The notes: generated from the sequence alone by a model not told the origin. 64,000 bases of DNA from Nymphaea colorata (GCF_008831285.2 NC_045138.2:755143-819142); one strand, 5' to 3'. Numbered from the stretch's first letter, positions 43,740 to 57,270 are shown. Numbers and translations: made by a program.

Positions 43740-44636
43740 ATTACGTGGAAGCAAAAACGTCAAACCCCTGACCAGCCGTGTTCACACCTGACACTCGGGT
43801 CAAACCTAGTTCGGGTTGATTACTTGGATTTGGATTCGTGTACCGTCTGACATGACTGGCATTTCGGATCTTTATTAGAAAAAATAGTCTCCAGCCAAAT
43901 CTGCCCCGGATGTTGGAAGATTGGCATCCAACCAGTCAAGCCACCCCTTAGGGTTTGACTAGGTTGTGCTTGGCTCGGAGTTGACCTACTCGCTCAGGTT
44001 CGATCAGCTCGAGCTTTTTTAAGGTTGACCTGCATTTGTGAGTCTAAACCAATCGAAAATATTATTTTAATCTTGCATTGATTCTTTTCACAAATGGAGT
44101 GTGTGTATATATTCTAATGGCAGGTGGAAGACATTTAAGGAGTCCTTTGGCAGTATAAACACTTTTTCTGTGTCTTATAAATTTATTCAAACATTGTGGT
44201 AAGTCCATTGGACACTAAACTATTATGTTATAAATCTAATTTAATTTTTAGGTAAATTCATAATATACTCACAAAGTATTCCTATTGCCAAACTATCGGT
44301 TCAGTATTAAATCCGTCAATAATTATCTTAGACATTGATCTTTTTATGATTGTAAATATTTAATTGGGAAAAAGTGATAGGCCATTTTAATCATCTTCAA
44401 TTTATTTACAACTTTTTTCCTCTTTACATTTCTGTTTGTCAAATCTCTGTGAAATATCAGCTATCCATGTAAAATAAATGAAACAAATCAATGGCCAAGA
44501 TTATTTACGTGCTTCATTGTATATAGGTATGGGATGTCAATGAACGGTGCAGATCTAATCAAGCTACATCTCAGCTTGGGCTCAATCTTTATGAGCCTGA
44601 GTTTGTTCCTACAAATAGGGGTGAACAACATCTTCA
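43740..44636. other. No recognisable gene
   Basis: Spacer between the NAC promoter and the repeat array. Contains a CGAGCTCG-like fragment near 43,970-44,030 ('cgctcaggttcgatcagctc'). Nothing else is recognised. Confidence 0.45.
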
Positions 44637-46330
44637 AACCAAGTGTATTGAGTTTGAAACTTACTTTTTAAGGTGGTTCAGAGCTTACTAAATATGAACG
44701 ATTGACTGTATATGCGAGTTCAAATAAGGTAATTCATGGAAACATATAAATGTTTAGATCTAAGATGCTAACAAATCTTAAATGGTTTGGTTTGCATGAT
44801 GATACAATCTATTACCAAATTTGGTATAAAAACTTATATCGACTCTGTGTTTTAGATGCATGTAGATATAGATTTTGGTTGAAATCTACATTAAATGTTT
44901 CAGAATAAAGCATTATATGAATCCATCTCTTTATCAAATCGGTGAAGCTGATGATTAATTAGATGAACCCACCAATTCACTGATTTAGTGGTAAGAAGAT
45001 ATTCATTCAAAAGATATATAAATGAAATTACATATCTAAATGGATTAAAATAAGGAAAAAAATGAATATAAGGTGCCACGTGACAGCACTCTTCAATTTA
45101 CTAAATCTTATTTTATTTTGATGAACAGACCCGGCTGTTGAAGTTCGTATCTAAATTAGGGTGGTTCCCCAGTTCATTTGCCATGTAGGAGGAAAAAATC
45201 ATCTGCATGCCCTCTTCTTCCCAATTTATCATTGTCAAACCATGAAAATCTTCTTAATTAAGGTTTATGAATCTTCATGATGGTCAGCTAACTCTGAGGG
45301 GTGTGCCGTAGCTAGTCGAGCTAGCAGGCTAGTAAGAGCTTAGTCGTCAGTTCGATTCCCATAAGCACTACTCCTTTGAACTACAAAAGTGATAGGTGTT
45401 ACGCTTTAGTTGAATGGAGTAACCTTAGTTCGTCCATGTCCCGTTGCACCTCTAAACCCTAAAGCAAGGGAAAGGAGGGGGGTAGCTTCGGTCTCTCACA
45501 TGGGCGATAGGGTTCCCTACAAGCATGTCAATGGGCATTAGCATAGGCACAGGATTTGGTGCCAATAAGGCATGAATTTGATGATGTTGATGGGGATGGT
45601 GGTTGTTGTTGTTGACATGCTTGTTTTGATCAAAGAATTATTCTCCAATTTTGACAACCACTCCATCAGACCAAACCAAACAGGAGTCAATTGTGACATG
45701 GTTTTCCTCCATCCCCGACAAAAAAAAATGTTAATAATTAGTAAAAATTATAATATATGGGTATGTATTTTTATTTTTAATTATACATTGAAATAATTGA
45801 AATTCTTTTTTATTAAAAAAGAAAAAGATAATGGCAATGAATCTATTTGGTGTAATTCATTCATTATTTGCAGTTCAAATGAATAACATCAACAAGAATC
45901 TTATTGATGATCATGCTTTCGCATAATTACAACATGTCAATTATGCTACGCCTCTCGAGATACTTCGGAAATTTGTGAGCAATTTCCTGGGCTATTGACG
46001 TGGAGTTATTTCATTGGATGTTTGTTTTAGGGAGACAATGAGGCTCTCCATCTAGTGAGAAACAAATTAAAAGGTGTTCTCTCAATTTGATTCGTATTTA
46101 TTTAGCAACTCGTCGCTGTCAAAACAAAGCCTTCTTAATTAAGTATTGTTTGAAAAGTTCGTTTTTGCATCTATCATGTTTCATGTTGACTTTGTGAGCT
46201 ACATTGTGTTTTCTCTGTGAAGGCTTTTTAAGTGAACATTATCTTCATAAATGCACGCTTTGGGTGAAGATATGATATATTTTCTTTCTTTTACTTTTTT
46301 ACAGAATGAACAGCATTATATATATATGAG
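44637..46330. repeat. R1 repeat, copy 1
   Basis: Matches 50,010-52,045 almost throughout in the same orientation: 'taagatgctaacaaatctta', 'atcggtgaagctgatgatta', 'aggtgccacgtgacag', 'gctagtcgagctagcaggct', 'gggcattagcataggcac', 'ttttagggagacaatgaggc'. It contains one SINE-like copy (45,297-45,525). No conserved protein frame exists. Confidence 0.85.
45297..45525 (+). mobile_element. tRNA-derived SINE-like copy 1 (in R1)
   Basis: The head 'gtgccgtagctagtcgagct' has an A-box-like start, and 'cagttcgattccc' about 40 bp on is a near-perfect B box. The body 'cataagcactactcctttga' and 'gctttagttgaatgg' aligns with the copies at 48,829-49,005, 55,681-55,885 and 60,830-61,025 (which read 'catgggcattacttatttga' and 'aatttagttgac' on their minus strands). 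The same sequence in three repeat contexts and two orientations supports a mobile family. Target duplications were not found. Confidence 0.55.
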
Positions 46331-46545
46331 GTAACTCTTTTAATTGAACATTATCTTCTTTATCTTCACAGATATGTTTTATCTGTGAAGGTTTTTTAAA
46401 GACGAGGTGTCTTGATATTTAATTTTCGCGAATTATTTGTGAGGTAACTCTTTTAAGTGAACATTATCTTCGTAAATGTACGTTTTGCGAGAAGATCTGA
46501 TATATTTTCTTTCTTTCATTTTTTTTACTCAATGAACGGCTCTTT
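46200..46545 (+). repeat. Local tandem duplication at the end of R1 copy 1
   Basis: A block of 'ctgtgaaggctttttaagtg', 'aacattatcttcataaatg' and 'gatatattttctttctttta' occurs at 46,215-46,310 and again, altered, at 46,385-46,530, with a partial third piece at 46,330-46,365. R1 copy 2 has it once (51,930-52,025), so it expanded after the R1 duplication. Confidence 0.7.
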
Positions 46546-46579
46546 TTCCTCTCTCTCTCTCTCAAGTGCCCAAATTATT

Positions 46580-47600
46580 TTTTTATTAAAAAAAAGATCA
46601 ATACTGGTCATTGTCTTTACCTTTCTCTATTTTTTCAATTTTTTTTTATTCAACTGAATAGTAAAAAGAATACAATTCATTATCCTTTAAAGAGAGTCGA
46701 AGCTCCTATCCAACCACTCACCTCCCTCCCTCCCATTCTTTCTTTCATACCTTATGGATCCAAACCTGCATCGAGGCTTTGATTTAAGGAAGGTGCATCG
46801 CCACCTGAATGGCCCGCACCGCATCTCATATACCACCGCTCTGGACGTAGAAGTATGAAAAAAAAAGAGGGGGCGGCTTTTTATCTTCATTTTAAAATGG
46901 TGGGTCATAATTTTCTTGCTCACCCAAAGAAGATGAGGACAAGAGGGAAACGGATGGATGGCTCCAACATTTGTTTTTTTTTAATTTTCATTTTTTTTCT
47001 TTCCACTCAACAATTTTTAGATAAAATATAAAAAAAATTGAGTTGTCGCCATCTCTCCCTTTCTCAGTTGTCTCCATCTTCAATACGGGCGAGGGAAAAA
47101 ATTAAGATGAGCGAGAAGATAACCCACTCACCCTGTTTAGATTATGAAGGAGCCAAAGCCTCTCCCTCTTTATCTTTTTCTATATGTCTTTTGGGTCTAA
47201 AGTTGCGTTGGGGCCTTTGTATGGCAGTGATGCATGCCGCGTCTTTGAACGGAAAAAATGTAGGAATAAGTGGAGGCACTTAATTGGACAATGACAAAAG
47301 ATGAGTTTGACGTTGTAGATTGGACGATAGAGAAGGCGGATCCGTGTGGATTTTTGAAAACTAATGCTTCATTATATGCTTGCTTTGAATGGGTAAAGAA
47401 ATGAATCAATTTATGAATATCTGCCCATACTTTATATGGTTTTTTTTTCTATATTCATTTCAAAAGCAATATAATGTAATCTAAATCGTTTTGATTTAAT
47501 AAACATTAAAAAAAAAACTACATTGCTACTGATGGTTATTAAAGAATATGTTGTATCAGCGATCAAACGGATCATACGGTAATATACCGACATTGACTTC
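46580..47600. repeat. R2 repeat, copy 1
   Basis: Matches 52,360-53,300, 59,210-59,950 and the window end (63,790-64,000), all in one orientation. Landmarks: 'actggtcattgtctttacct', 'gtcgaagctcctatccaacc', 'aaaatggtgggtcataattt', 'catgccgcgtctttgaacgg', 'gaatatctgcccatacttta'. No frame is conserved between copies, so it is treated as noncoding. Confidence 0.8.
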
Positions 47601-48099
47601 GAAGCTGCGAAGTAAAAACGGCTTATATTTCACATGATCTGGAAGGTTTAATCCATTGAATATTCTTTGGAAGGTGAGAGGGAAACTTCGTTTGCCATTC
47701 TATCACAAAAGAAAAAAAAAATGGCTAGTGCTTTTAATTTCATTCACATTTTCTTCGACTGTTTGTCCTTGTCATTGCCATTTGTGAAGACATTCATGAA
47801 GATTTCATCTTTTAACTTTCACGTGATTATGTTCATTTGTTATATGTAGTTATAGTTATAGTTATAGTGAATAAATGATGATTTTTGCTATTTAGAGTAA
47901 CTTAGTCATTTAACTAATGTTGTTCATGTGATGCAAATGATGGTTGAAAGAAAACATGAGAGAGAGAAAAGTGAGAAAACTGATACTAGATGAGAAAATA
48001 TTCATCACATTTTTTCTCCTTGTTTTTTCTTGAGTGTCCATCATGACCAATCAACTCTACTTAGATGGTAAGGTAACTTTAAAAAGCTAAAATGGTTAG
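47601..48099. other. Repeat-array spacer
   Basis: Partly related to 54,480-54,720 and 57,180-57,360 ('ggaaggtgagagggaaacttcg' resembles 'ggaaggtgacagggaagctt'). A short 'tagttatagttatagttata' repeat lies near 47,847-47,866. No gene. Confidence 0.4.
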
Positions 48100-48512
48100 T
48101 CTATATACATACCCATGACTTAGGTGTCTGGTTTTTCCAATCTCTCTCTCTCTATCTATATATATATATATATATATATATTAATGAGTGAACAATGACT
48201 CTATTAGAGTACTTAGTCATCTAACCAAAGCCGTCAAGTTAAACAGATAGATAGTTGAAAGAAAAACAATGACAAAAGGTTATAAATTAATATTAGATAA
48301 CGAAAATGTTCATCACTTTTTTTTCTTAATTTTCTCTTAACCCTCCATCAATGTTAGATCCATACACATTAGATGGCTGGGTTATTATAAATGTATACTA
48401 CAATCCTCTTGCCATCTATCCATTCAAATGTCTCTCCCATGGCACGTGATGCAAATTTAATGCAATGCATTGGACTACACATCAAATGGGCAGAATAATT
48501 TAATAATTTTTT

Positions 48513-48546
<34 letters not shown>

Positions 48547-49005
48547 CACACATTATTTTTCATTTCCAACTATTGTTATATATATATATATATATACATT
48601 ATTTTTCTTTTCCAACTATTGTTTTAAATCGATTCTATTTATATATTTATATTTTCTTAAATACATTTTCTTTTATGAATAGTTTATGGTGTTTTTGTGA
48701 TAGATTTTTAATTTTTAGTCATCCCACTGCAACCTATTTCAGTTCTCAATGTATTTAGAGTACTTCAATTATATACGTTGCTGAATCATGATGAAAACTT
48801 TAAAAAATATGTGTGTAATGTTTTTCTTTTATTAAAGGTCTGAATGCCCCTCGTTTTCCTTATCCCAAAGTATTAGGCTGTGTTGAGATTTGGGTGGGGT
48901 ATACTATCCCTGTCAACTAAATTGTAGTGATCCCACCATTTGAAGTTCAAATAAGTAATGCCCATGAGAATTGAACAGGCAACCTGCCTACAAACCAATC
49001 TTATA
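48100..49005. repeat. R3 repeat, copy 1
   Basis: Matches 53,640-54,260, 55,010-55,870 and 59,945-61,030. Landmarks: 'aatcctcttgccatctatcc', 'atgcaatgcattgg', 'tatggtgtttttgtgataga', 'gttgctgaatcatgatgaaa'. Several (TA)n tracts occur at homologous positions but with different lengths. Its right end carries a SINE-like copy on the minus strand. Confidence 0.8.
48829..49005 (-). mobile_element. SINE-like copy (in R3 copy 1)
   Basis: On the minus strand a B-box-like 'ctgttcaattctc' is followed by 'atgggcattacttatttgaa' and 'caatttagttgacagg', and ends near 'tttaataaaag'. The head before the B box is diverged here. It belongs to the same family as 45,297-45,525. Confidence 0.5.
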
Positions 49006-50009
49006 AATTGTACCTTCTATGGAATGTCACATACTTTGCAAATACCAATTTAGTAATGTTCTCCTCACAATGTGGTATGTGGTACATCATTAGATGTAAA
49101 AAAGTTAAGTGTGAGCCGTTCAATGTCAAATCCATCAATGATATAATGTTGGTCATTGATTTTTTTTTTTTGGTATTCTATGTTGTACATATTTGATTGA
49201 AAAATAATGATAAGTTGTTTTGACCATCTAGCATTAACTCACAACTTTTTTTTTCTTTTTTTTCTGAATCTCAACCATCCATAGGAAATAAATCAATGGC
49301 CAATGATTCAACAAACACTGCCGATCCACTCAAGCTAAGTACTGTGGAAACACATGGCGACAATACTTAGTATGTTGCTTTTTAATCGAAGAACATGGTT
49401 TTTTTTTTTTCTTCACTTTCTTTGGTCACATACTTTAACGTCTTCTACATATCTTGGGATGCTTGGCTTGCTAGAATTTTATAATCGGGTCAGGCCAAGT
49501 ACTAGGTACCAGCTATATTATGAAGCCCAGTACCTAGTAGGCCTTAGGCCGGGCACAGCCCAATTATTATCAATCTGGTCTCGGGATCGACTATAGAGCT
49601 TGAAAATCAAACTCGATAATTGGTACAAAAAACCTTATTTTATTGGCAGAGAAAAAAGCATTATAAAGTTGAAAAATAAAAACCAAAAAGAGATATCAAC
49701 CCTACCAAAAAAAAAAGGAATGATTATCTTCTGAGGCTATCAAACGCAACCTAAATGTTGTTTTGTATACCGACCGATAATCTCATTGACAACACTAGAT
49801 TGGAATGATTGTGTAGTTTTATGAACATCACAATCTCCAGGTATTAATCAACTTTATGCCAACTACTCATAAGCACATAATTTGAGAGTTGAAATATAAG
49901 TACATCTAATATATTAATGGCAGCTTTTGGGCATCATGAGATCTGGATGTTATAGGGTTGAAACCCAAGACACCAAAATGGTACAGTAAAAAGTTCACAA
50001 CATCTCCAA
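49006..50009. other. Repeat-array spacer, no gene
   Basis: AT-rich, partly similar to 44,300-44,560 (for example 'gaaataaatcaatggccaat' versus 'aaacaaatcaatggccaaga'). At 49,486-49,590 'gtcaggccaagtactaggta' and 'aggccttaggccgggcacag' suggest a short GC-richer element remnant. No frame is supported. Confidence 0.4.
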
Positions 50010-52029
50010 ATCAAGTGTATTGACTTTGAAACTTACTTTTTAAGGTGGTTTAGAACTTACTAATGTGAACGATTGACTTTATATGCAAGTTCAAATAAGC
50101 TGATTCACGGAAACATATAAATGTTTAGATCTACGATGCTAACAAATCTTAAATGGTTTGGTTTACGTGATGATACGATCTATAACCAAATTTGGTATAA
50201 AAAAACTAGTTCAAATCTGAGTTTTAGATGCATGTAGAGATAGATTTCGATTGAAATCTACATTAAATATTTCAGAATAAGGCATTGTAAGAATCCATCT
50301 CTTTATCAAATCGGTGAAGCTGATGATTAATTAGATGAACCCATCAATTCACTGATTTAGTAGTAAGAAATATTTATTCAAAAGATATATAAATGAAGTT
50401 ACATATCTAAATGGATTAAAATAAGGAAAATTTTGAATATAAGGTGCCACGTGACAGTACTCTTAAATTTACTAAATCTTATTTTATTTTGATGAACAGG
50501 CCCTAGTGATGAAGTTCGTATCTAAATTACGGTGGTTCCCCAGTTCATTTGCCATGTAGGAGGAAAAAATCATCTGCTTCTCAATTTGTCATTGTCAAAC
50601 CATGAAGATCTTCTTCGATTAAGGTTTGCTTGTGAACCTTTATGGTTCGTTAGCTAACTCTGAGGGGTGTAACCCTAGCTAGTCGAGCTAGCAGGCTAGT
50701 AAGAGCCTAGCCATCAATTCGATTTCCATAAGCACTGCTTCTTTGAACTGCAAATGGTGATAAACGCTTTAGTTGAATGGAGTAACCTTAGTTTGCCCAA
50801 GTCTCGATGCACCTTTAAACCCCGATGAAAGGGAAAGAGGGGGGGTGGGGGGATGGGGGTTTGGTGTCTCACCTAGGCATAAGGTTCCCTGCCATACACC
50901 CGGAATCTTGATGACCATTCTAGCTAACTTATTATTCTCCCATCACATTGACTTTGTAGTGTTTTTTTTTTACCCCACATTAACTTTCACTATTTATTTT
51001 TACCTCAAAAATCAACTTCTAAAAAGTAAACAATAAAAGATTAAGACAGGCTAAGGTAGTACAGCATGACATCCTAGTTAAAAGCTGCACCATTACTATC
51101 ACCGATAACGACGCAGCTCAAGACCCATGAGACAAAGGAACAAGAGGACTTTCAAGTCTTGTTTTGAGTGGTAGGAATCAACCGCTCACTCATCAGGGAA
51201 AGATAGACAGATTGTCATTATTTCTCGCTTCCTAGAACTGAAGAAATTGACTATATCAATGGGCATTAGCATAGGCACGGGATTTGGTGCGGATAAGGCA
51301 TGAATTTGATGACGTTGATGGGGATGCTGGTTGTTGTTGTTGTTGTTGACATGCTTGTTTTGATCAAGGAATTATTCTCGAATTTTGACAACTACTCTAC
51401 CATACAAAACACCAGTCAATTGTGACACCGTTTTCCTCCATCCATGGCAAAAAAAAAATGTTAATAATTAGTAAAAATTATAATATATGGATTTATATTT
51501 TTATTTTTAATTATACATTGAAATAATTGAAATTGTTTATAGATTAAAAAAAAACGGCAATGAATCTATTTGTAGATACCCATCATAATGTAGTTTATTC
51601 ACTATTTACAGCCCAAATGAATAGAATCTTATTGATGATCATGCATTCACATGATTACAACGTGTGATTTACGAGATGCTTGGGAAATTTACGAGAAATT
51701 TCATAGGCCATTGAGGTGGAGTTATTCCATTGGATGTTTGTTTTAGGGAGACAATGAGGCTCTCCCTTTGTCATAAACAAATTAAAAGGTGTTCTCTCAA
51801 TTTGATTCCTATTTATTTAGCAACTCGTTGCTGTCAAAACAAAGCCTTCTTAATTAAGTATTGTTTGAAAAGTTCGTTTTTGCATCTATCATGTTTCATG
51901 TTGACTTTGTGAGCTACATTGTGTTTTCTCTGTGAAGGCTTTTTAAGTGAACATTATCTTCATAAGTGCACGCTTTGGGTGAAGATATGATATATTTTCT
52001 TTCTTTTACTTTTTTACAGAATGAACAGC

Positions 52030-52045
<16 letters not shown>
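50010..52045. repeat. R1 repeat, copy 2
   Basis: Counterpart of 44,637-46,330. It is longer by about 340 bp, largely an insertion around 50,890-51,255 that has no counterpart in copy 1. It ends in a compound (TA)n(GA)n tract. It carries one SINE-like copy at 50,662-50,890. Confidence 0.85.
50662..50890 (+). mobile_element. tRNA-derived SINE-like copy 2 (in R1)
   Basis: Parallels 45,297-45,525 ('gctagtcgagctagcaggct', B-box-like 'caattcgatttcc', 'cataagcactgcttctttga'). It was probably duplicated with R1 and not inserted independently. Confidence 0.55.

Positions 52046-52094
<49 letters not shown>
52031..52094. repeat. Compound (TA)n(GA)n microsatellite
   Basis: (TA)n to 52,070, then (GA)n to 52,094. 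At the same place R1 copy 1 has only a short 'tatatatatat' (46,317-46,327), so it expanded after duplication. Confidence 0.9.
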
Positions 52095-52095
<1 letters not shown>

Positions 52096-52359
52096 AGAGA
52101 AGCTGGTAAAAATCAAACCCTTTGATTTTGAATTTTAAAGAGTTTTTTTTCTTGCAATCTAACCTCAGTGATATGGTCTTGGGAATGGGTTGATGCAAAA
52201 CATAAACTAAGTTGATCATTTGTTAGACTTTAATGGTGTTTTTATAATAAGAAAATTAAATAGCCCTCATGGCATGATAATAAAAAAACCAATATTTTTC
52301 ATTAAAACAACTTCAATCAAAGCATGTTTTAAGCCCAAACTATGTTTTGTTAAAGTAAA

Positions 52360-53300
52360 AAAAATAGGACTGGTCATTGTCTTTACCTTTCTCCCTTTTT
52401 CCAATTTTTTTATTGAAGTGAATAGTAAGAAGATTACAATCTATTATCTTTTTAACGATAGTCGAAGCTCCTACCCAACCACCCACCCCCTCCCGCCAAC
52501 TTTTTTTCCTTTCATGCCTTACGGATTCAAACCTGCATCAAGGCTTTGATGTGGGGAAGGTGCATCGCCACCTGAATGGCCCCGCCCCATTGCATATACC
52601 ACACCTCTGGACCTAAAGGCATGACAAAATGAACTGATGGCTTTAGATCTTCATTTCAAAATGGTGGGTCATAATTTTCTTGCTCACCGGAAATGAAGAT
52701 GGGGACAAGAGAGAAAGGGATGGATGGCTCCAACATTTTTTTTTTGTAATTCTTTTTTTTTTTGTTTCACCCAAAACAATTTTTTGGATAAAATAAATAA
52801 AAAAAAATGGACTTGTCGCCATCTCTCCCTTTCTCCCTTGTCTCCATCTTCAGTCCTCACCGGAAAAAATTAAGATGAGTGGGAAGATTACGACCCACTT
52901 ACCCCTGTTTATATTATAAAAGAGCTGAAGCTCTTTCTCTTATCTTTTTATCATGTCTTTTGGGTCAAAAGTTTCTTTGGAGCCATTACATGGCATTGAT
53001 ACATGCCGCGTCTTTGAACGGAAAAAATGTAGGAATAAGCAGAGGAACTTAATTAGACGAGGACAAAGGATGATGTAGGTTGGGCGATAGAAACGCAGAT
53101 CCCTATGGATTTTGAAAACGAGTGCTTCATTATATGCTTGCTTTGAATGGGCAAACCAAATGAATAAGTTTATAAATATCTGCCCATACTATATATGGTT
53201 TATTTTTAATACACATTTACAAAAAAAAAAAAAAAACTACATTGCAACTGATGGTTATTAAAGAATATGGTGTGTCAGCGATCAAATGGATCGTACAGTG
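52360..53300. repeat. R2 repeat, copy 2
   Basis: Same landmarks as R2 copy 1, in order and orientation. No gene. Confidence 0.8.
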
Positions 53301-54990
53301 GATTGGATGGCTCTACTTAGATAAAAACCAGACACCTAGGTCATGGATAAAAACCCTTTCATTTTAATTATAAAAAAGTTTTTTTTTGGCAAACTAACCT
53401 TATTTATATGAAAGAATGGGTTGATGCAAAACATATACTAAGTTGACATTTGTTAGACTTTAAGAGTGTTTGTACAACAAGAAAAGATGAATAGCCCATG
53501 TGGCATCATAACAAAAAAAATCAAAATTTTTCATTAAAATAACTTGAACCAAAAGCATGTTTTATATCAAAATAATTTTTGTAAACATATTAAGATATTT
53601 ATATTTTATTTAAAATTGTTTTTTGACAAAAAATCAATGGTTTTGGTTTTTATCCTTGACGTAAGTGTTTGGTTTTTTACTAATTATATATATTAGTGAG
53701 TTCTCGATGACTTTAGTTATCCAGAGTCACTCAATCATCTAACCAAGACCGTTCATTTAAAGCAGATAAAGACCGTTCATTTAAAGCAGATAAATGGTTG
53801 AGAGAAAGACAAACACAATAGGTGATAAAAATGTCTCTTACCTTTTTGTCTTTAATTTTCCCTTAACCATTCATCACATTGGATAGATATAGATTAGATG
53901 GTTGACTGATTATAAAAAACTATATATATATATATTGCAATCCTCTTGCCATCTGTCCATTCAAATGTCTAGAATAATTCAATTACTTATATATATATAT
54001 ATACACCCTTTTTTTTTCAACTATTATATCAAATTGATACTTTGGTTTTAAGGATGACCTTTGCTCCCTTTCCACAACAAACTAATAATAGAAAGTGATA
54101 GCCTTGCAAGACACGTTGGAGATATCCTGAATTAATCTATGCAACGAGATTTACACCGTATGAGAAATTAATTTGCTAAGAGAAATCCCAAGCTTGCCAA
54201 CCCATGAAAGTGATACACGAATATTTTGACTTTCTTTTTTACTCTATTTACATTTTCTTTTATGATTATGGTTTATTTAATAATTCACTAAAAAAACAAC
54301 ATGCAACTGATGGTAATTAAAAAAAAAAAAAACTGGTCGTCATCTAAGAAATGTATCAGGTATCAAACGGAACATATAGTGCTGTCAATATCGAGAGGAC
54401 TTTTGTCTCCATCTTTTTATCAGATGTCTTTAAAGAGAGATTATTAGTGATGTAGACTTAGTTGGGAACTAATTCACAAAACAGTGGGATGTTGAATCCA
54501 TTGAGTGCTCTGTGGAAGATGACAGGGAAGCTTCGTTTGTCATTCTATTGTAAAATAAGCGAAAAGAAATAGAAAAAGTCACTGTCTAGTTGAAAGAAAT
54601 GATGTTGCTCATGTGAAACAAATGATAGTTGAAAGAAATACATGAGAAAAAGGTGAAAACTAATACTAGATGATAAAATTTTCATCAACATTTTTTGTTT
54701 GTTCTTTGTTTCACTGTTCATCATGATGGATCAGATGGCTCTACTTAGATAAATGTCACACTTAGGTCATAGATAAAAACCCTTAGATTTTAATTTAAAA
54801 AAAAAATTGAATCTAATCTTATTGATATGATCTTAAGAATGGGTTGATGCAAAACAGTTGACTATTTGTTAGACTTTAATGGTGTTTTTGTAATGATAAA
54901 AAATGAACAACCCTTGTGACGTGATAACAAAAAAAAAAATCAACATTTTTTTTAAAACAACTTGAACCAAAGCATGTTTTATATCAAAAT
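53301..54990. repeat. R3 copy 2 plus fragments related to R5
   Basis: 53,640-54,260 matches R3 ('ccttgcaagacacgttggag' recurs at 60,512). 54,290-54,560 matches 56,980-57,250 and 61,970-62,240 ('gtgctgtcaatatcga', 'attagtgatgtagacttag'). 53,370-53,590 and 54,820-54,990 resemble each other and 62,430-62,640 ('gggttgatgcaaaacat', 'gaaccaaagcatgttttata'). No gene. Confidence 0.7.
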
Positions 54991-55009
54991 AGTCTTTATA
55001 AGGGTCTGG

Positions 55010-55048
55010 TTTTTATCCTTGACCTAAGTCTCGTTTTTACTAATCACG

Positions 55049-55116
<68 letters not shown>

Positions 55117-55257
55117 CATCAAGACACACACACTACAATCTTCTTGCCATCTATCCATTCAAATGTCTTTCACATGTAATGCTATGCAAATCTAATGCAA
55201 TGCATTGGGCTACAAGTGTAAGACATCAAGACATCAGATGGACATAATAATTCAACT

Positions 55258-55289
<32 letters not shown>

Positions 55290-56180
55290 GCACATTATTT
55301 TTCTTTTCCAACTATTGTTTTAAATTGATATTCTGGTTTTAAGGATGACCTTTCCTATAGTAAGTGATAGCCCTGCAAGATGCATTCGAAATGTCCTGAA
55401 TTAATTTATGCAACGATATTTACACCATATGAGAAATTAATTTGCTAAGAGAACTCCCAAGCTTGCCAACCAATGAAAGTGATACGCGAATATTTGGACT
55501 TTCTTTTCGATTCTATTTATATTTCCTTTTATGATTATGGTTTCTTTGTAATAGATTTTAAATTTTTAATCATCCTACTCCATCCAGCCTATTTAAGTCC
55601 TCAGCGTATATTGAGAAGTTCAATTATATACATTGCTGAATTATGATGAAAATTTTAAAAAATATATATGATGTTTTTCTTTTATTAGAGGCATGAGTGC
55701 CTCTCATTTTCCTATCCCCAAAATATTATGCTGCGTTGAGATTTGGGTGCGGTATGATATACCCGTCAACTAAATTGTCGTGATCCCACCATTTGCAGCC
55801 CAAATAAGTAATGCCCATGAGAATTGAACCGACAATGTGCTTTGTATAGTACATATAAGATTAGCTATGTTACGGCCCTTGAGGCAAAAAAAAACTGTTA
55901 AAAAATAGTTGCCATATGAGCAATGAGTTCACGGTGTTTTTTGTGACAAATTATTTGAATTCTCTCTTTCTCATATTCATATATATATTATACACATATA
56001 TATGAATGAGGGGAGTATGTTTACATTATCCTTGTCAATATTAATATGTCATACTAATGAAGCGTCAGCTTTTCAAATGGTTAGTTGGGATGAGAAGTTG
56101 TTTTGAAAAGTACGTAATGGATATATGGTACGTGACACTCGATCAATCTTCATTATTATTGTTAAACTATGACCAAACTT
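55010..56180. repeat. R3 repeat, copy 3, and following block
   Basis: Matches 59,945-61,180. A (TA)n(GA)n tract lies at 55,051-55,116 and (TA)n at 55,259-55,281. A SINE-like copy on the minus strand lies at 55,681-55,885. No gene. Confidence 0.8.
55681..55885 (-). mobile_element. SINE-like copy (in R3 copy 3)
   Basis: The minus strand reads 'ggccgtaacatagctaatct' (A-box-like start), then 'gtcggttcaattctcatggg' with the B-box-like element, then the shared body and a 'ctctaataaaagaaaaac' tail. It is the best-preserved head among the minus-strand copies, together with 60,830-61,025. Confidence 0.6.
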
Positions 56181-56826
56181 CGTGGTTCTTCTACGTAAGG
56201 TGGGTCTCATAAATAGATTCGAACAAGTTAGAAAAGATTGAAAATGAGGTTTGTAATTGTATTGATGTTATATTCACGATAAAAAAATTAATTATATTTA
56301 CACTGTTTTCAAAACACAAGGAAAATAATTAAATTGTTGTTGATAATTTATGCCCACTAAATGTTCTAAAGCAAGTAAATTTTTTTTGTATATATAGTAA
56401 AGGGTTTTTTTTAAATAAAATAATTCATTTCTTGTGCTCACCTGGGGAGAAGATAATGACAAGGGAGAAAGGGATGGACCGTGACCAGTCCTCTTTTCTA
56501 TTTCTCACAAATTATTTTGTAGATAAAAAAAAAACAGAAATTGTCGCCATCTCTCCTTTTCTCACGTGTCTATTTTGTTATAAGCTTAAAGTCAGTGACT
56601 ACTGTTCAGATTATAAGAGAGCGCTCAAGTTTTCCCCTCTTATCTTTTTTTTTTTTTGTGTTTTTTGGGTCCAAGATTTCGTTGAGCCTTTCACATGGCA
56701 CCGGTACATGCCCCGTATTTGAATGGAGATCGGTGTAGATCGACCAATACTGATGGAGGTTCCCTGCGGATTCCTCAAAACCTTCATTTCATTATGCTTG
56801 CTTGAATGGGGAAGCCAAATGAATCA

Positions 56827-56895
<69 letters not shown>

Positions 56896-57270
56896 CATAT
56901 TTTATATGACTTATTTTCTTATCTTCATTTTAGATGTAATTTAATACAATTTAAATATTTTTTATTTAATAATTCACTAAAGAAAACAACATGCAACTGA
57001 TGGTAATTAAAAAAAAAAAAAAAACTGGTCGTCATCTAAGAAATGTATCAGCTATCAAACGGAACATATAGTGCTGTCAAAATCGATAGGACTTTTGTGT
57101 TTATACGTTCCAATTTCATCTGAGAGATTATTAGTGATGTAGACTTAGTTGAGAACTAAAACGACAAGTATTGCACGCAACAATGGGATGTTGAATCCAT
57201 GGAGTGCGAAGGTGACACGGAAGCTTCGTTTGTCATTCTTGCTAAATAAATTCTTGCAAAATAAAAGAAA
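56181..57270. repeat. R5 repeat, copy 1 (diverged R2)
   Basis: Matches 61,180-62,250, and 56,290-56,500 also matches 58,975-59,190. The middle (56,530-56,830) is a diverged version of R2 ('gccatctctccttttctcac', 'cacatggcaccggtacatgc'). (TA)n runs 56,829-56,892. Short plus-strand frames differ between copies and are not called. Confidence 0.75.
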
